Shown here: positions 54,501-62,089 of the stretch, piece after piece
Position numbering within the stretch: position 1 is the first letter of the stretch
Layout of the letters: the number at the start of each line of letters is the position of its first letter
Assembly: GCF_009741375.1 (NCBI RefSeq)
Contig: NZ_WOWP01000053.1
Coordinates: 1 to 64,000 of the forward strand
DNA length: 64,000 nt
Reading direction: 5' to 3'
Origin: Flavobacterium rakeshii
GTDB taxonomy: Bacteria > Bacteroidota > Bacteroidia > Flavobacteriales > Flavobacteriaceae
The notes under the pieces: generated by a model
Database searches by the model: none
Seen by the model: only the letters and a program-made list of their open reading frames with translations
Told to the model about the DNA's origin: nothing
Made by a program: the position numbers and the translations under genes

Positions 54501-55862
54501 TAGCGAAGCTGAAACAACACAGCCTGAAACTGTATCTTTTGCTTTGTAATTAAATAGATAATTTGCATATTTAACAGATGGTGATTTATAAAAATCAAAG
54601 GAAGCACCCTTTAACATTAGCTCCTTCGCTAAATCATCAAAATTAAAATGATCTTTTTTTCTTAAAAATTTAGGAATTAATTTTTGCTTTTCTTCCGAAG
54701 TTAAAAAACGTAAATCCTCATCTTCAGGTGTTTTAATTTTAATCGTGTTTATATAAGTCCACATTCTGTATTCCTCAAAATCAGGATGCGAAATAGCACA
54801 GCGTGTTTTACTTTTCTCTAAAGAACATTTACCTATTAGTTCTTTTTGCGATTTTAAAGGGCGTTGGAAAAATATTGCCCTATACAATTCTTTTACTAAA
54901 CCAGAGTAACGTTTTTCAATTAATTTTTCATTTTCATCTATGCCCTGTATCCCTTGGATGCTGCATATAATTTCAAACTCCTTTACATAATGTTCTTCAC
55001 GCGCAGTATAATGATTTCGAATCCTATTTTTGTTATATAAGCTACAAAAATATTGACCTAAAGTAGTAAAACCTCCATCTTTTATTGCTTGCGAAATATC
55101 CCCGATTTCTTGCTTTACAGCTCCTTTATCTTCTTTTCTGTTAAGCCTGCCAATTAATTCTATTTTAGCATTTTCAAAATCGTTAGATCTAATAATCTTT
55201 TCAAGAGCATTAAATAGTGATTTTAATTTCTTTTCTCCTTCGTCTAAATCTTTAGAGTTTTTTTCAAGAATATCTAATACTTCAAAATAATCTTTAATCT
55301 CAATTAATAAATCGGCAGTAGTTTGAGCATCTTCAATTCTATTTTCAATATTTGGTGCATGTTGTTCAATAATTCCGTCAGCTGATTGGTCTAAACGGTT
55401 ACTTAAAAAACCTCTTCGTTGAGCAATATGATATAACGCTCTACCCAACTCATAAGGCGAAACTTTTTGTTTACTAGCTCTATCTCTAAAAGCATAAGGA
55501 TTAATATTATGATTATCATCGGTACTCAACCATTTTAAAAACTCCGGATTTAATGGATATGATTTAAAATTAGATTTACGCCAGGCTTCTACCTCCTCAA
55601 CTGATAGGGGACACATACCATTTTTAGAAAGTACTTTTAAGGTTTCAAATTTTCGTAGCTTTCTTCTGAATTTAATTTTTCTGGCACTCCTGTAAGCAGT
55701 TCGTTCTGCTGCTTTAGAACTTTCAATTCCTTTTTCAGACTTTACTCCTTCAGAAAATATTCTTACTCCTTTATCCACAAGGGAAAAATCGGTTCCTTCT
55801 TTATCTACTATCGCCCAGCCAATAGAGTTAGTCCCTAAATCCAATCCTAATATTCTTACCAT
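51570..55862 (-). CDS. cas9: CRISPR-associated endonuclease Cas9 (type II-C)
   Basis: The 1430-residue RNA-guided DNA endonuclease has all catalytic parts: RuvC-I in ILGLDLGTNSIGWA with Asp8, an arginine-rich bridge helix (AAERTAYRSARKIKFRRKLR from about residue 52), RuvC-II KIHIELAREL near residue 755, HNH with DIEHTIPRS near residue 843 and FNRDVKKNK after it, and RuvC-III HHAIDAITIA near residue 1020. Length suits Bacteroidota type II-C. It is on the opposite strand to cas1-cas2 and starts about 100 bases from the divergent tracrRNA. A nested hairpin (51529-51569) lies at its 3' end. Confidence 0.98.
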   Translation of the reverse strand: MVRILGLDLGTNSIGWAIVDKEGTDFSLVDKGVRIFSEGVKSEKGIESSKAAERTAYRSARKIKFRRKLRKFETLKVLSKNGMCPLSVEEVEAWRKSNFKSYPLNPEFLKWLSTDDNHNINPYAFRDRASKQKVSPYELGRALYHIAQRRGFLSNRLDQSADGIIEQHAPNIENRIEDAQTTADLLIEIKDYFEVLDILEKNSKDLDEGEKKLKSLFNALEKIIRSNDFENAKIELIGRLNRKEDKGAVKQEIGDISQAIKDGGFTTLGQYFCSLYNKNRIRNHYTAREEHYVKEFEIICSIQGIQGIDENEKLIEKRYSGLVKELYRAIFFQRPLKSQKELIGKCSLEKSKTRCAISHPDFEEYRMWTYINTIKIKTPEDEDLRFLTSEEKQKLIPKFLRKKDHFNFDDLAKELMLKGASFDFYKSPSVKYANYLFNYKAKDTVSGCVVSASLKNIFGEDWKVRSWAYQTQNNKGEKVSRNVDYKDIWHLLSVSTSDVYLEEYAKDKLGLDEKRAKLFSKIRLKKDFSSLSLNAINKILPYLKQGLLYSHAVFMANIENIVDENIWSNPTERMFIQNEIAKLIDTNTFENSKLVVVNELIKGCKVSNCYYSKEAESIYREDLKKKVISTFKNSDSQESIVNELFPIFIEQLKKYEYIEIKRLDEKVIEFLKGKNKDGEIYCSNQNRLKKLYHPSDIEVFKKKIIKDEFNNEIIVLGSPLISSIKNPMAMRALHQLRKVLNALIIEGLVDTKTKIHIELARELNDANKRKAIQDFQNENKTKRDDFRKEIKDLYFAECKKEIEPTEDDLLRYQLWIEQDKKEIYEEGRNISICDIIGENPKYDIEHTIPRSISQDNSLMNKTLCSQRFNRDVKKNKMPVELSNHEDVLLRIDHWRKEAEKLTWEIEQIVKSTKAATTKEAKDKKIRRRHYLTLKRDYLKGKYERFIWTEPKVGFKNSQIPDTGIITKYSRAYLNSYFTRVESVKGGMVAEFRKIWGLQPSYIKDNKKYYESKDRSKHTHHAIDAITIACMTKDKYDVLASAWSLEDDTEKENYKAVKELLEKSKPWKTFTEDLKKLEEEILVSHHIPNVVKKQSKKIIRVKGKKQYVAETEKDFKGKTILKKDVNGNIIYKVDKQDNRIPRFQRGDTVRGSLHQDSIYGAIKNPLNQEEIKYVIRKDLESIKASDVENIVDEVIKEKVKEAIRNKVLLISSNAQQKNKIAENQKVWMNQEKGIAINKVRLYANSVKNPLEIKEHSLLSISKHRHKQKIYAQNDENFAIAIYENIDKKGKTKRSYEMINNIDAGSYFKLSNDNKNTYDIVTNPHDKTGLPLKYILKKGMMVLFYKDSPQEILELPTEDLCNRLYKLSKFDAQGRLTFRTHFEARQASDLKEIYNIDFENPFEQIRLQVSKLNMLVEGYEFTLTPFGKINFL

Positions 55863-55927
55863 AATATTTATTTAATCAAAATAATAAAAGTAAGAAATAA
55901 AATACAGAGTTTTTAACACCATCATTA

Positions 55928-55958
55928 TTTGTTAAGTTAAAAAAAAGATCTAAATTTG
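55928..55958 (+). promoter_or_regulatory. tracrRNA promoter
   Basis: TTTG at 55928-55931 and TAAATTTG at 55951-55958 are separated by 19 bases, an exact Bacteroidota promoter with the same spacing as that of tRNA-Tyr in this window. Confidence 0.85.
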
Positions 55959-55963
55959 GAATG

Positions 55964-56050
55964 ATTAAAATTTCTAATCTTTAATCTTATCACAATAAGG
56001 CTATATGCCGTAGATGAAAATCTTTAGTCCTGCTTCGGTGGGACTTTTTT
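55964..56050 (+). ncRNA. tracrRNA
   Basis: Bases 55971-55996 are the anti-repeat. Sixteen bases TTTCTAATCTTTAATC pair without mismatch with GATTAAAGATTAGAAA of the repeat. A four-base internal loop follows, then CACAAT pairs with GTTGTG (one G-U). The body AAGGCTATATGCCGTAG forms the nexus-like hairpin GGC/GCC. The 3' end is a terminator AGTCCTGC-TTCG-GTGGGACT with six T residues. The start is set about six bases after the -7 box. Together with Cas9 it forms the processing and guide complex. It is divergent from cas9. Confidence 0.9.
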
Positions 56051-56281
56051 ATTTTACAAAATGAATTTAAGAAAATTAAATTTTTACATTATTAATTGTA
56101 TCCTTGGAATAAGATTTATGACGTTCTTTACAATCAAATTTTGTATGTAGGGCAGATTAATGATTTTGCATAGATTCAAGTAAAGCTCTTAGCTCAACAA
56201 AAAAACAAGTATTAGAAAACATAACAATGAACCGGATTTTAACTTAAAAGTCCAAATCCTTCATCATCCCAAACGTATGAA

Positions 56282-56310
56282 AAACTTCAGTGAGAACTGG
56301 AGTTTTTTTT
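56282..56310 (+). terminator. Orphan rightward terminator before the coupling-protein gene
   Basis: AAACTTCAGT/ACTGGAGTTT with a GAGA loop and eight T residues. No gene lies between the tracrRNA and this site (56051-56281), so it may end a second small transcript or be left over from a lost gene. Confidence 0.7.
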
Positions 56311-56346
56311 GTTGTTCATCCCGGACTTTATTTTTAGTGATTTGTA

Positions 56347-56375
56347 CAATCATAGGGGAAGTTTTCCTATGATTG
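56347..56375. other. Perfect 10-bp inverted repeat upstream of the coupling-protein gene
   Basis: CAATCATAGG (56347-56356) and CCTATGATTG (56366-56375) are separated by nine bases. No T run follows, so an operator or a relaxosome-type site is more likely than a terminator. Confidence 0.5.
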
Positions 56376-56448
56376 CCTGATTGTGCCCATACTCCTACTT
56401 TCGTTTGTCAGAGTGAATTATTAGTGTGTTTAATAGTTAGTGACAGGT

Positions 56449-58431
56449 ATGGGAACAGGAGAGAACGAACAGGCGTTTCGAAAAATACTGGATATGACCC
56501 GACTGATGGGACTGATACTCCTGTTACTGCATTGTTATTATGAGTGTTACAGGGTGTATGCCAGCTGGGGGTTATGTCATGAAATAACTGATCGTATACT
56601 GGCTAACCTGGCCGATACAGGACTTTTTGATTCCTTTCACAGGGCCAAACTGATGGCAATGGGCTTACTACTGATTTCCCTTTTGGGGGCTAAGGGACGT
56701 AAGGATGAAAAGATGAATCGTCCGCTGGCACTACGTTATTTTACCCTTGGTATAGTGCTGTATTTTTTCAGTTTTTGGATACTGTATACCGGTTTGGGAC
56801 GGGTTACCACTACCCTGCTCTACTCCGGGATAAGTTTTACGGGGTTTCTTCTGGTGCTCTCCGGGGGAATGAAACTCTCCCGTATCATCCATGCCCGTCT
56901 GGAGGGCGGTGATGTATTTAACAGCCTTAATGAGACCTTCCCGCAGGAGGAACGGCTCTTGGAAAACGAATATTCGATAAACCTTCCGGCCCGCTACCGC
57001 CTTAGGGACAAGGTCAGAAAGAGCTGGATCAATATCATTAATCCGTTCCGTAGCCTGATGGTACTGGGAACACCCGGTGCAGGTAAATCCTATTTTGTGA
57101 TACGTCATGTCATTACCCAGCATATTGCCAAGGGATTTACCATGTTCGTTTATGATTTCAAATTTGACGATCTTTCCCGTATCGCCTATAATGCCTGGCT
57201 TAAAAATAAGGATAGGTATCCAGTTCCGGCCGGGTTTTATACCATCAATTTTGATGACCTGAGCCGCTCGCACCGTTGTAATCCCCTCGAACCTTCCGCC
57301 ATGACCGATATTACCGATGCCGCAGAATCGGCACGTACCATCCTTATGGGGCTCAACAGGGAGTGGATCAGAAAACAGGGGGATTTCTTTGTGGAATCAC
57401 CCATCAACTTTCTTACCGCCGTGATATGGTACCTGCGCCGTTACAGGGACGGGGAATTCTGTACCCTGCCCCATGTGATGGAACTGATGCAGGTAGACTA
57501 TGACAGTCTTTTTACGCTTTTGCGCAGCGAAAAGGAAATAGAGGTGCTGATCAATCCCTTTGTCAACGCCTATCTTAATGATGTGATGGAACAGCTCGAG
57601 GGACAGATTGCATCCGCTAAGATAGCCTTGGCCAGGCTGTCTTCCCCCCAGCTGTATTATGTGCTCTCGGGTAATGATTTTTCACTGGATATCAATAATC
57701 CGGACGAGCCGAAGATTGTCTGTATGGGCAATAACCCGCAGAAGATACAAACCTATGGAGCTGTACTTTCCCTATATGTCTCACGACTGGTAAAACAGGT
57801 CAATCAGAAGGGAAGGCAGAAAAGCAGCCTGATTTTCGATGAGTTTCCTACCCTCTATCTTAACAATATGGACAGTCTTATCGCTACGGCACGCAGCAAC
57901 AGGGTCGCCACCTGTCTGGGGATACAGGATTACAGTCAGTTGCGTAAGGATTACGGGCGGGAACAGGCCGAGGTGATTATGAATATTACCGGGAATATTA
58001 TCTCCGGGCAGGTTACCGGGGATACTGCCAAACAACTCTCCGAACGTTTTGGGAAGATCCTGCAGGACAGGCAAAGCCTGTCTGTTAACCGTAATGATAC
58101 CTCCGTCAGTCGTTCTCGCCAGCTGGAGCAGGCCATACCCGCCTCAAAGATTGCGGCACTCAGCTCCGGGGAATTTGTAGGAATGGTAGCCGATGATCCC
58201 GAATGCAGGATCGGATTAAAAGCGTTTCATGGGGAAATCATCAACGATCATAAGGCCCTACGCCGGGAAGAGGAAACGTACAGGGAAATTGCTCCGGTAC
58301 GCCGGATTGACAGCAGTACGGTACAACGGAACTACGATCAGGTCAGGCAGGACATACAGCAGATTATTTCCTCAGAAATGCAACGCCTCTCGGAAGATCC
58401 TGCCCTTAGGCATCTCATTATCCGTAAATAA
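56449..58431 (+). CDS. VirD4/TraG-type coupling protein of the conjugation system
   Basis: The roughly 660-residue membrane ATPase links the relaxosome to the secretion channel. Membrane segments lie in the first 160 residues (about 15-35, 65-80, 95-125). Walker A is GTPGAGKS near residue 206, preceded by NPFRSLMVLG. The Walker B/switch region is KSSLIFDEFPTLYLNNMDSLI, followed by CLGIQDYSQLRKDYG. An in-frame GTG three codons upstream could also start it. The neighbouring genes AbiEii pair follow. It is separated from its usual partner, the relaxase, by the CRISPR-Cas locus. Confidence 0.93.
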   Translation: MGTGENEQAFRKILDMTRLMGLILLLLHCYYECYRVYASWGLCHEITDRILANLADTGLFDSFHRAKLMAMGLLLISLLGAKGRKDEKMNRPLALRYFTLGIVLYFFSFWILYTGLGRVTTTLLYSGISFTGFLLVLSGGMKLSRIIHARLEGGDVFNSLNETFPQEERLLENEYSINLPARYRLRDKVRKSWINIINPFRSLMVLGTPGAGKSYFVIRHVITQHIAKGFTMFVYDFKFDDLSRIAYNAWLKNKDRYPVPAGFYTINFDDLSRSHRCNPLEPSAMTDITDAAESARTILMGLNREWIRKQGDFFVESPINFLTAVIWYLRRYRDGEFCTLPHVMELMQVDYDSLFTLLRSEKEIEVLINPFVNAYLNDVMEQLEGQIASAKIALARLSSPQLYYVLSGNDFSLDINNPDEPKIVCMGNNPQKIQTYGAVLSLYVSRLVKQVNQKGRQKSSLIFDEFPTLYLNNMDSLIATARSNRVATCLGIQDYSQLRKDYGREQAEVIMNITGNIISGQVTGDTAKQLSERFGKILQDRQSLSVNRNDTSVSRSRQLEQAIPASKIAALSSGEFVGMVADDPECRIGLKAFHGEIINDHKALRREEETYREIAPVRRIDSSTVQRNYDQVRQDIQQIISSEMQRLSEDPALRHLIIRK

Positions 58432-58529
58432 GAGTGAACAGATGTTAAACTTATTTTATAATCATGACAACCAATACTTTAACAATTAACACTACTGCAA
58501 GTATAAGCATTTTTGCTTATATTTGTAAT

Positions 58530-59048
58530 ATGGAAAAGCGCTTTGAGAAATATCGGGGTATCCATCCGGGTATCATTCTGGCCAGGGAACTTAAAAAAAG
58601 GGATCTGGCACAGCGCCCTATTGCCCTATCGGCCGACCTTGCCCCACAATCCTTTAATCAGATCATTAAGGGAAAAAGAAGCCTGCCCTTGCCGGCCGCA
58701 CTCAAAATTGACCGGGAACTCGGACTTGAGGAAGGGACACTGGCCCTGTTGCAGACCTATTATGATATCGAAAAGGAGAAAAGGAAAACTGCTACCGGTA
58801 ACCATCCTGATATGCAGTTGCTGCGTAAGAGTCTTTTCTGGGATACCAACATTGATAATATTGACTGGCCTGCGCAATACAGGGCGGTTATCCTTCGCGT
58901 ATTTGAAAGGGGAAACCTCTCCGAGAAAAAGGAAATACTGCGTTTTTACGGCAGTGCCAAAGCCAGGGAAGTACTAAGGGATAAGTCAGCAGTTACGGCT
59001 GTAAATGGAACAGCTACTCACCCTATCAAATGGAACAGGACAGGATGA
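58530..59048 (+). CDS. Helix-turn-helix antitoxin-like protein
   Basis: I start at MEKRFEKYRGIHPGIILARE, giving 172 residues; an upstream frame is less likely. The N-terminal half is a HigA-like helix-turn-helix (LAPQSFNQIIKGKRSLPLPA), and the C-terminal half is helical and charged. The stop overlaps the toxin gene by 19 bases, a typical arrangement for an antitoxin preceding its toxin. In classical AbiE systems the partner is AbiEi, which this protein does not obviously resemble. Confidence 0.72.
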   Translation: MEKRFEKYRGIHPGIILARELKKRDLAQRPIALSADLAPQSFNQIIKGKRSLPLPAALKIDRELGLEEGTLALLQTYYDIEKEKRKTATGNHPDMQLLRKSLFWDTNIDNIDWPAQYRAVILRVFERGNLSEKKEILRFYGSAKAREVLRDKSAVTAVNGTATHPIKWNRTG

Positions 59049-59692
59049 TGTATTGGAATACGGTAAATGAGATACTTCGTGAGTCCTTACAGGTACTTAT
59101 GGAAGCGGATGTGTTAAAAGAATTTCGTCTGGTGGGTGGTACTGCCCTGAGCCTGCAACTGGGACACCGCGTATCGGTGGATATTGACCTGTTTACCGAT
59201 GCGGAGTACGGTACGGTTGATTTTGAGACTATTGAGACTTTTCTGGAATCGGCCTTTCCCTATCTGGATAAAGGTTTTGGTACGGGACTTCCCGTGGGTA
59301 TGGGAAAATCCTATCTTATCGGAACAGACCGGGATAATACCGTGAAACTGGATCTCTATTATACCGACCCTTTTATAACACCGGCTCTGGAAGAGCAGGG
59401 TGTACGTATGGCCGGCCCGCAGGAGATCATAGCCATGAAAATGGATATCATTCAGCGTGGCGGGCGTAAGAAGGATTTTTGGGACCTGCACGAGCTGATG
59501 GAGCATTTCAGTATCAAAGAGATGATTTCCCTGCATAAGCAGCGCTATCCCTACAGCCATGACGAAGCATTACTCCGGAACAATTTTACTGAATTTTCAC
59601 TGGCCGATATGGATTTTGAACCCATATCATTACGGGGCTACTATTGGGAACTCATCAAAGAGGATATTACAGAAGCGATGCGCAACCTATAA
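59030..59692 (+). CDS. AbiEii-type nucleotidyltransferase toxin
   Basis: The 220-residue protein is a nucleotidyltransferase of the AbiEii/AbiGii family. GGTALSLQLG (residues 36-45) and DIDLF (51-55) are the active-site glycine and paired aspartates. A conserved KMDIIQRGGRKKDFWDLHEL segment follows. Known members transfer nucleotides to tRNA or other targets and act in phage abortive infection. It could protect the element or stabilise its inheritance. The gene is coupled to the helix-turn-helix gene upstream. Confidence 0.88.
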   Translation: MEQDRMMYWNTVNEILRESLQVLMEADVLKEFRLVGGTALSLQLGHRVSVDIDLFTDAEYGTVDFETIETFLESAFPYLDKGFGTGLPVGMGKSYLIGTDRDNTVKLDLYYTDPFITPALEEQGVRMAGPQEIIAMKMDIIQRGGRKKDFWDLHELMEHFSIKEMISLHKQRYPYSHDEALLRNNFTEFSLADMDFEPISLRGYYWELIKEDITEAMRNL

Positions 59693-59707
59693 TACTATTG
59701 TCCTGAA

Positions 59708-59953
59708 TTACAACAGGTATACCACTTCTTCCAGACTGTTGCTTAGACTGTAGCTGGTTATATATTCACAGGCACGATCCCTGTCGTTTGGGGTTGTGGT
59801 AAAATAATGCACGTAATAATCGGGTTCTTCCGTATCAAAATAAATGATATCGGTAAAGGCTTGAGCAATAAGGCCTCCCTTAAGCTTACGTATACTTCTT
59901 TCTGTAGTGGGGTCAAGTTCCTTTCTGACCCTGAAACGGATTATGGGTTCCAT
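59708..59953 (-). CDS. Small hypothetical protein
   Basis: The 81-residue protein (MEPIIRFRVRKELDPTTERS) has no signal or known motif. It is a single leftward gene between the AbiEii toxin and the S24 regulator. A similar short gene precedes such regulators in other Bacteroidota elements, but I do not recall a function. Confidence 0.55.
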   Translation of the reverse strand: MEPIIRFRVRKELDPTTERSIRKLKGGLIAQAFTDIIYFDTEEPDYYVHYFTTTPNDRDRACEYITSYSLSNSLEEVVYLL

Positions 59954-60019
59954 GGGGTTGGGGTTAACAGTAGCTAAATTAATGTTATTTATTAATAGTA
60001 AATCGTTGCTGTTCCTGTA

Positions 60020-60041
60020 ATAGTATATTTTTTTATACTAT
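60020..60041. terminator. Inverted repeat after the S24 regulator gene
   Basis: ATAGTATA (60020-60027) and TATACTAT (60034-60041) flank a run of six T residues; a weak terminator or binding site past the end of the leftward S24 gene. Confidence 0.4.
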
Positions 60042-60057
60042 AGTGTTGCTTCTTTGT

Positions 60058-60825
60058 TTAGTGCTTTACTCCCTTAAGGGCTTTTACTTCTTCACGGATA
60101 CCGTAGAGCAGCTCACGGATACTCTGCGGGTCGAGATTCTCGGGTTCCGCCTCTTTGGTGGCAATGCTACAGGCATATTCCCAGATCTCCAGTATATCGG
60201 AAGCTTTTATAGTATAAGGCTGGTAAAAGCTGTTGTCCGATACCAGCATCAGGCTGTTCCTGCCATTTTTGTTCAGGCGTTTGTAGACGATACCGTCCTC
60301 TTTGGTCAGCAGGATATAGGTCTTACCGTCCCGTACTTCACCCAGGTTCTCGATGTACCTTCCTACAATAAAGGACCCGTCCCTGTGGGGCGGCATGGAA
60401 TCCCCCGATACGGGAAAGGCCCTGAACTTGCCATTGGTCAGGAACGGCAGGGAGACCTGCTGCAGGCCTTCAATGAATTCCGGGTCGCTGTAACCGTTCA
60501 GGTAACCGGCCCTGGCCTTATGGGGAATGATCTCTATGGTATTCTCCCCTTCCCTGTCTACCGTTATTGGTAAAAGGATACGATTATCCTCGAGCTGCAT
60601 CAGCCCGTCAATATCTATTTTTCGAATATCTGCAGTTAACAAAAGATCGATACTCACATGATAATAATGTGAAATTCCAATCAGGACTTCAAAGGGTGGC
60701 TGGGATTTACCCCCCTCATATTTGGCCATACGATCCCGTGTGATAGCAAGGCTTTCAGCTACAATTTCCTGAGAAACTCCTTTTCGGGTTCGCAGGTACC
60801 GGATATTATCTGAAAATAGTGACAT
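60058..60825 (-). CDS. XRE-family regulator with S24 LexA-like peptidase domain
   Basis: The 255-residue protein has an N-terminal helix-turn-helix (KGVSQEIVAESLAITRDRMAKYE) and a C-terminal S24 domain with SGDSMPPHRDG (Ser about residue 141) and IVYKRL (Lys about 179), the Ser-Lys dyad for self-cleavage. Such repressors fall apart in the SOS response. It is divergent from a Y-family polymerase gene, with palindromic sites in between, so it is probably the damage-responsive repressor of that cassette. Confidence 0.88.
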   Translation of the reverse strand: MSLFSDNIRYLRTRKGVSQEIVAESLAITRDRMAKYEGGKSQPPFEVLIGISHYYHVSIDLLLTADIRKIDIDGLMQLEDNRILLPITVDREGENTIEIIPHKARAGYLNGYSDPEFIEGLQQVSLPFLTNGKFRAFPVSGDSMPPHRDGSFIVGRYIENLGEVRDGKTYILLTKEDGIVYKRLNKNGRNSLMLVSDNSFYQPYTIKASDILEIWEYACSIATKEAEPENLDPQSIRELLYGIREEVKALKGVKH

Positions 60826-60850
60826 CGTCTTTTGTGATTATTTATCCCGA

Positions 60851-60900
60851 CAAATATAAATATTTTTGGGAATATAAATCCTAATTTTGTTCAGTACAAA
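60851..60900. promoter_or_regulatory. Putative operator between S24 repressor and polymerase genes
   Basis: The imperfect palindrome CAAATATAAATATTTTTG (60851-60868) and a second inverted repeat TTTGT-TCAGT-ACAAA (about 60886-60900) lie in the divergent gap. Both suit operators for the adjacent repressor. Binding is untested. Confidence 0.45.
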
Positions 60901-60912
60901 TATGAATAATTT

Positions 60913-62070
60913 ATGGAGCGATCGATTGTACATATGGATCTGGATACTTTTTTTGTGTCCTGCGTGAGGCTGCAGAACAGTGATTTGGAGGGTATTCCAC
61001 TAATTGTGGGTGGTGGTGACCGCGGTGTGGTAGCTTCCTGCTCCTATGAGGCCCGCCGCTTCGGCGTGCACTCGGCCATGCCCATTAAAATGGCGCTCCG
61101 TCTCTGCCCCGAGGCGCGTATTGTCAAGGGGGATATGGAACTCTTCTCGCGGTATTCCCATACCGTTTCCCAGATCATCGAAGAGAAAGCCCCTGTGATG
61201 GAAAAAGCCTCCATCGATGAATTCTATCTGGACATTACCGGTATGGACCGTTTCCACGGTTCCTACAAATGGACCCATGAACTCTCCTCACTGGTGACCC
61301 GTGAGACCGGGCTGCCCATCAGTTTTGCCCTGTCGGTCAACAAGACGGTCTCCAAAATCGGTACCGGGGAAGGCAAGCCCAAGGGCAACCTGGAAATACC
61401 ACAGGCCATGGTACAGCCGTTCCTGAACCCCTTATCCATCCGAAAGATTCCCATGGTGGGCAATGCCACCTTTACCCTGCTCTCCCGTATCGGTATCCGA
61501 AGCATTGGTACCCTGGCCGAAATGCCGGCAAAGGTGCTGCAGGAGATGATCGGACTTAACGGGCTGGAGCTTTGGAAAAAGGCCAATGGTATCGACCATA
61601 CCCCGGTGGAACCCTACCGGGAGCGCAAGTCCCTTTCCACCGAGGATACCTTTCATCAGGATACCACCGATATGGTGTTCCTGCGCGCAGTACTCTCGGG
61701 TATGGTGGAAAAACTGGCCTACCAGCTGCGCAGTGAAGGCTGGCTGACCTCCAATGTAACGGTAAAGATCCGCTATTCCAATTTCGATACCGAAACCCGT
61801 CAGGTGACCCTCGCCTATACCTCAGCCGACCATACCCTGACCCGTGCCGTACTGGAGGCTTTCGAAAAGCTCTACCAACGCCGCATGAGCCTGCGCCTTG
61901 TGGGGGTGCGTTTCGGCAGGCTGGTACGGGGTTCCTACCAGATCAACCTCTTTGAGGATACCCAGGAAATGATGTCCCTGTATCAGGCCATGGATAAGAT
62001 CAAGAACCGCTTCGGGGCCAACGCCGTGATGCGCTGCAGCGGGGCGTTTGTTAAACCTAAGATGAATTAA
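60913..62070 (+). CDS. dinB: Y-family DNA polymerase (DinB/ImuB-like)
   Basis: The 385-residue polymerase performs translesion synthesis. The catalytic acids are in HMDLDTFF (Asp9) and KASIDEFYLD (Asp/Glu about residues 103-104), and the fingers region is visible as ASCSYEARRFGVHSAM. The little-finger domain lies in the last third, with QINLF near residue 342 as a probable beta-clamp-binding motif. It is followed 20 bases later by a DnaE-type polymerase gene, forming a mutasome cassette like those on other Bacteroidota elements. Confidence 0.93.
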   Translation: MERSIVHMDLDTFFVSCVRLQNSDLEGIPLIVGGGDRGVVASCSYEARRFGVHSAMPIKMALRLCPEARIVKGDMELFSRYSHTVSQIIEEKAPVMEKASIDEFYLDITGMDRFHGSYKWTHELSSLVTRETGLPISFALSVNKTVSKIGTGEGKPKGNLEIPQAMVQPFLNPLSIRKIPMVGNATFTLLSRIGIRSIGTLAEMPAKVLQEMIGLNGLELWKKANGIDHTPVEPYRERKSLSTEDTFHQDTTDMVFLRAVLSGMVEKLAYQLRSEGWLTSNVTVKIRYSNFDTETRQVTLAYTSADHTLTRAVLEAFEKLYQRRMSLRLVGVRFGRLVRGSYQINLFEDTQEMMSLYQAMDKIKNRFGANAVMRCSGAFVKPKMN

Positions 62071-62089
62071 TTTATTTGTTAGCAATAGT

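Noticed and set aside
56731..57273. 180-codon leftward frame inside the coupling-protein gene
   Set aside because: Shadow of a high-confidence gene on the other strand; no recognisable protein features.
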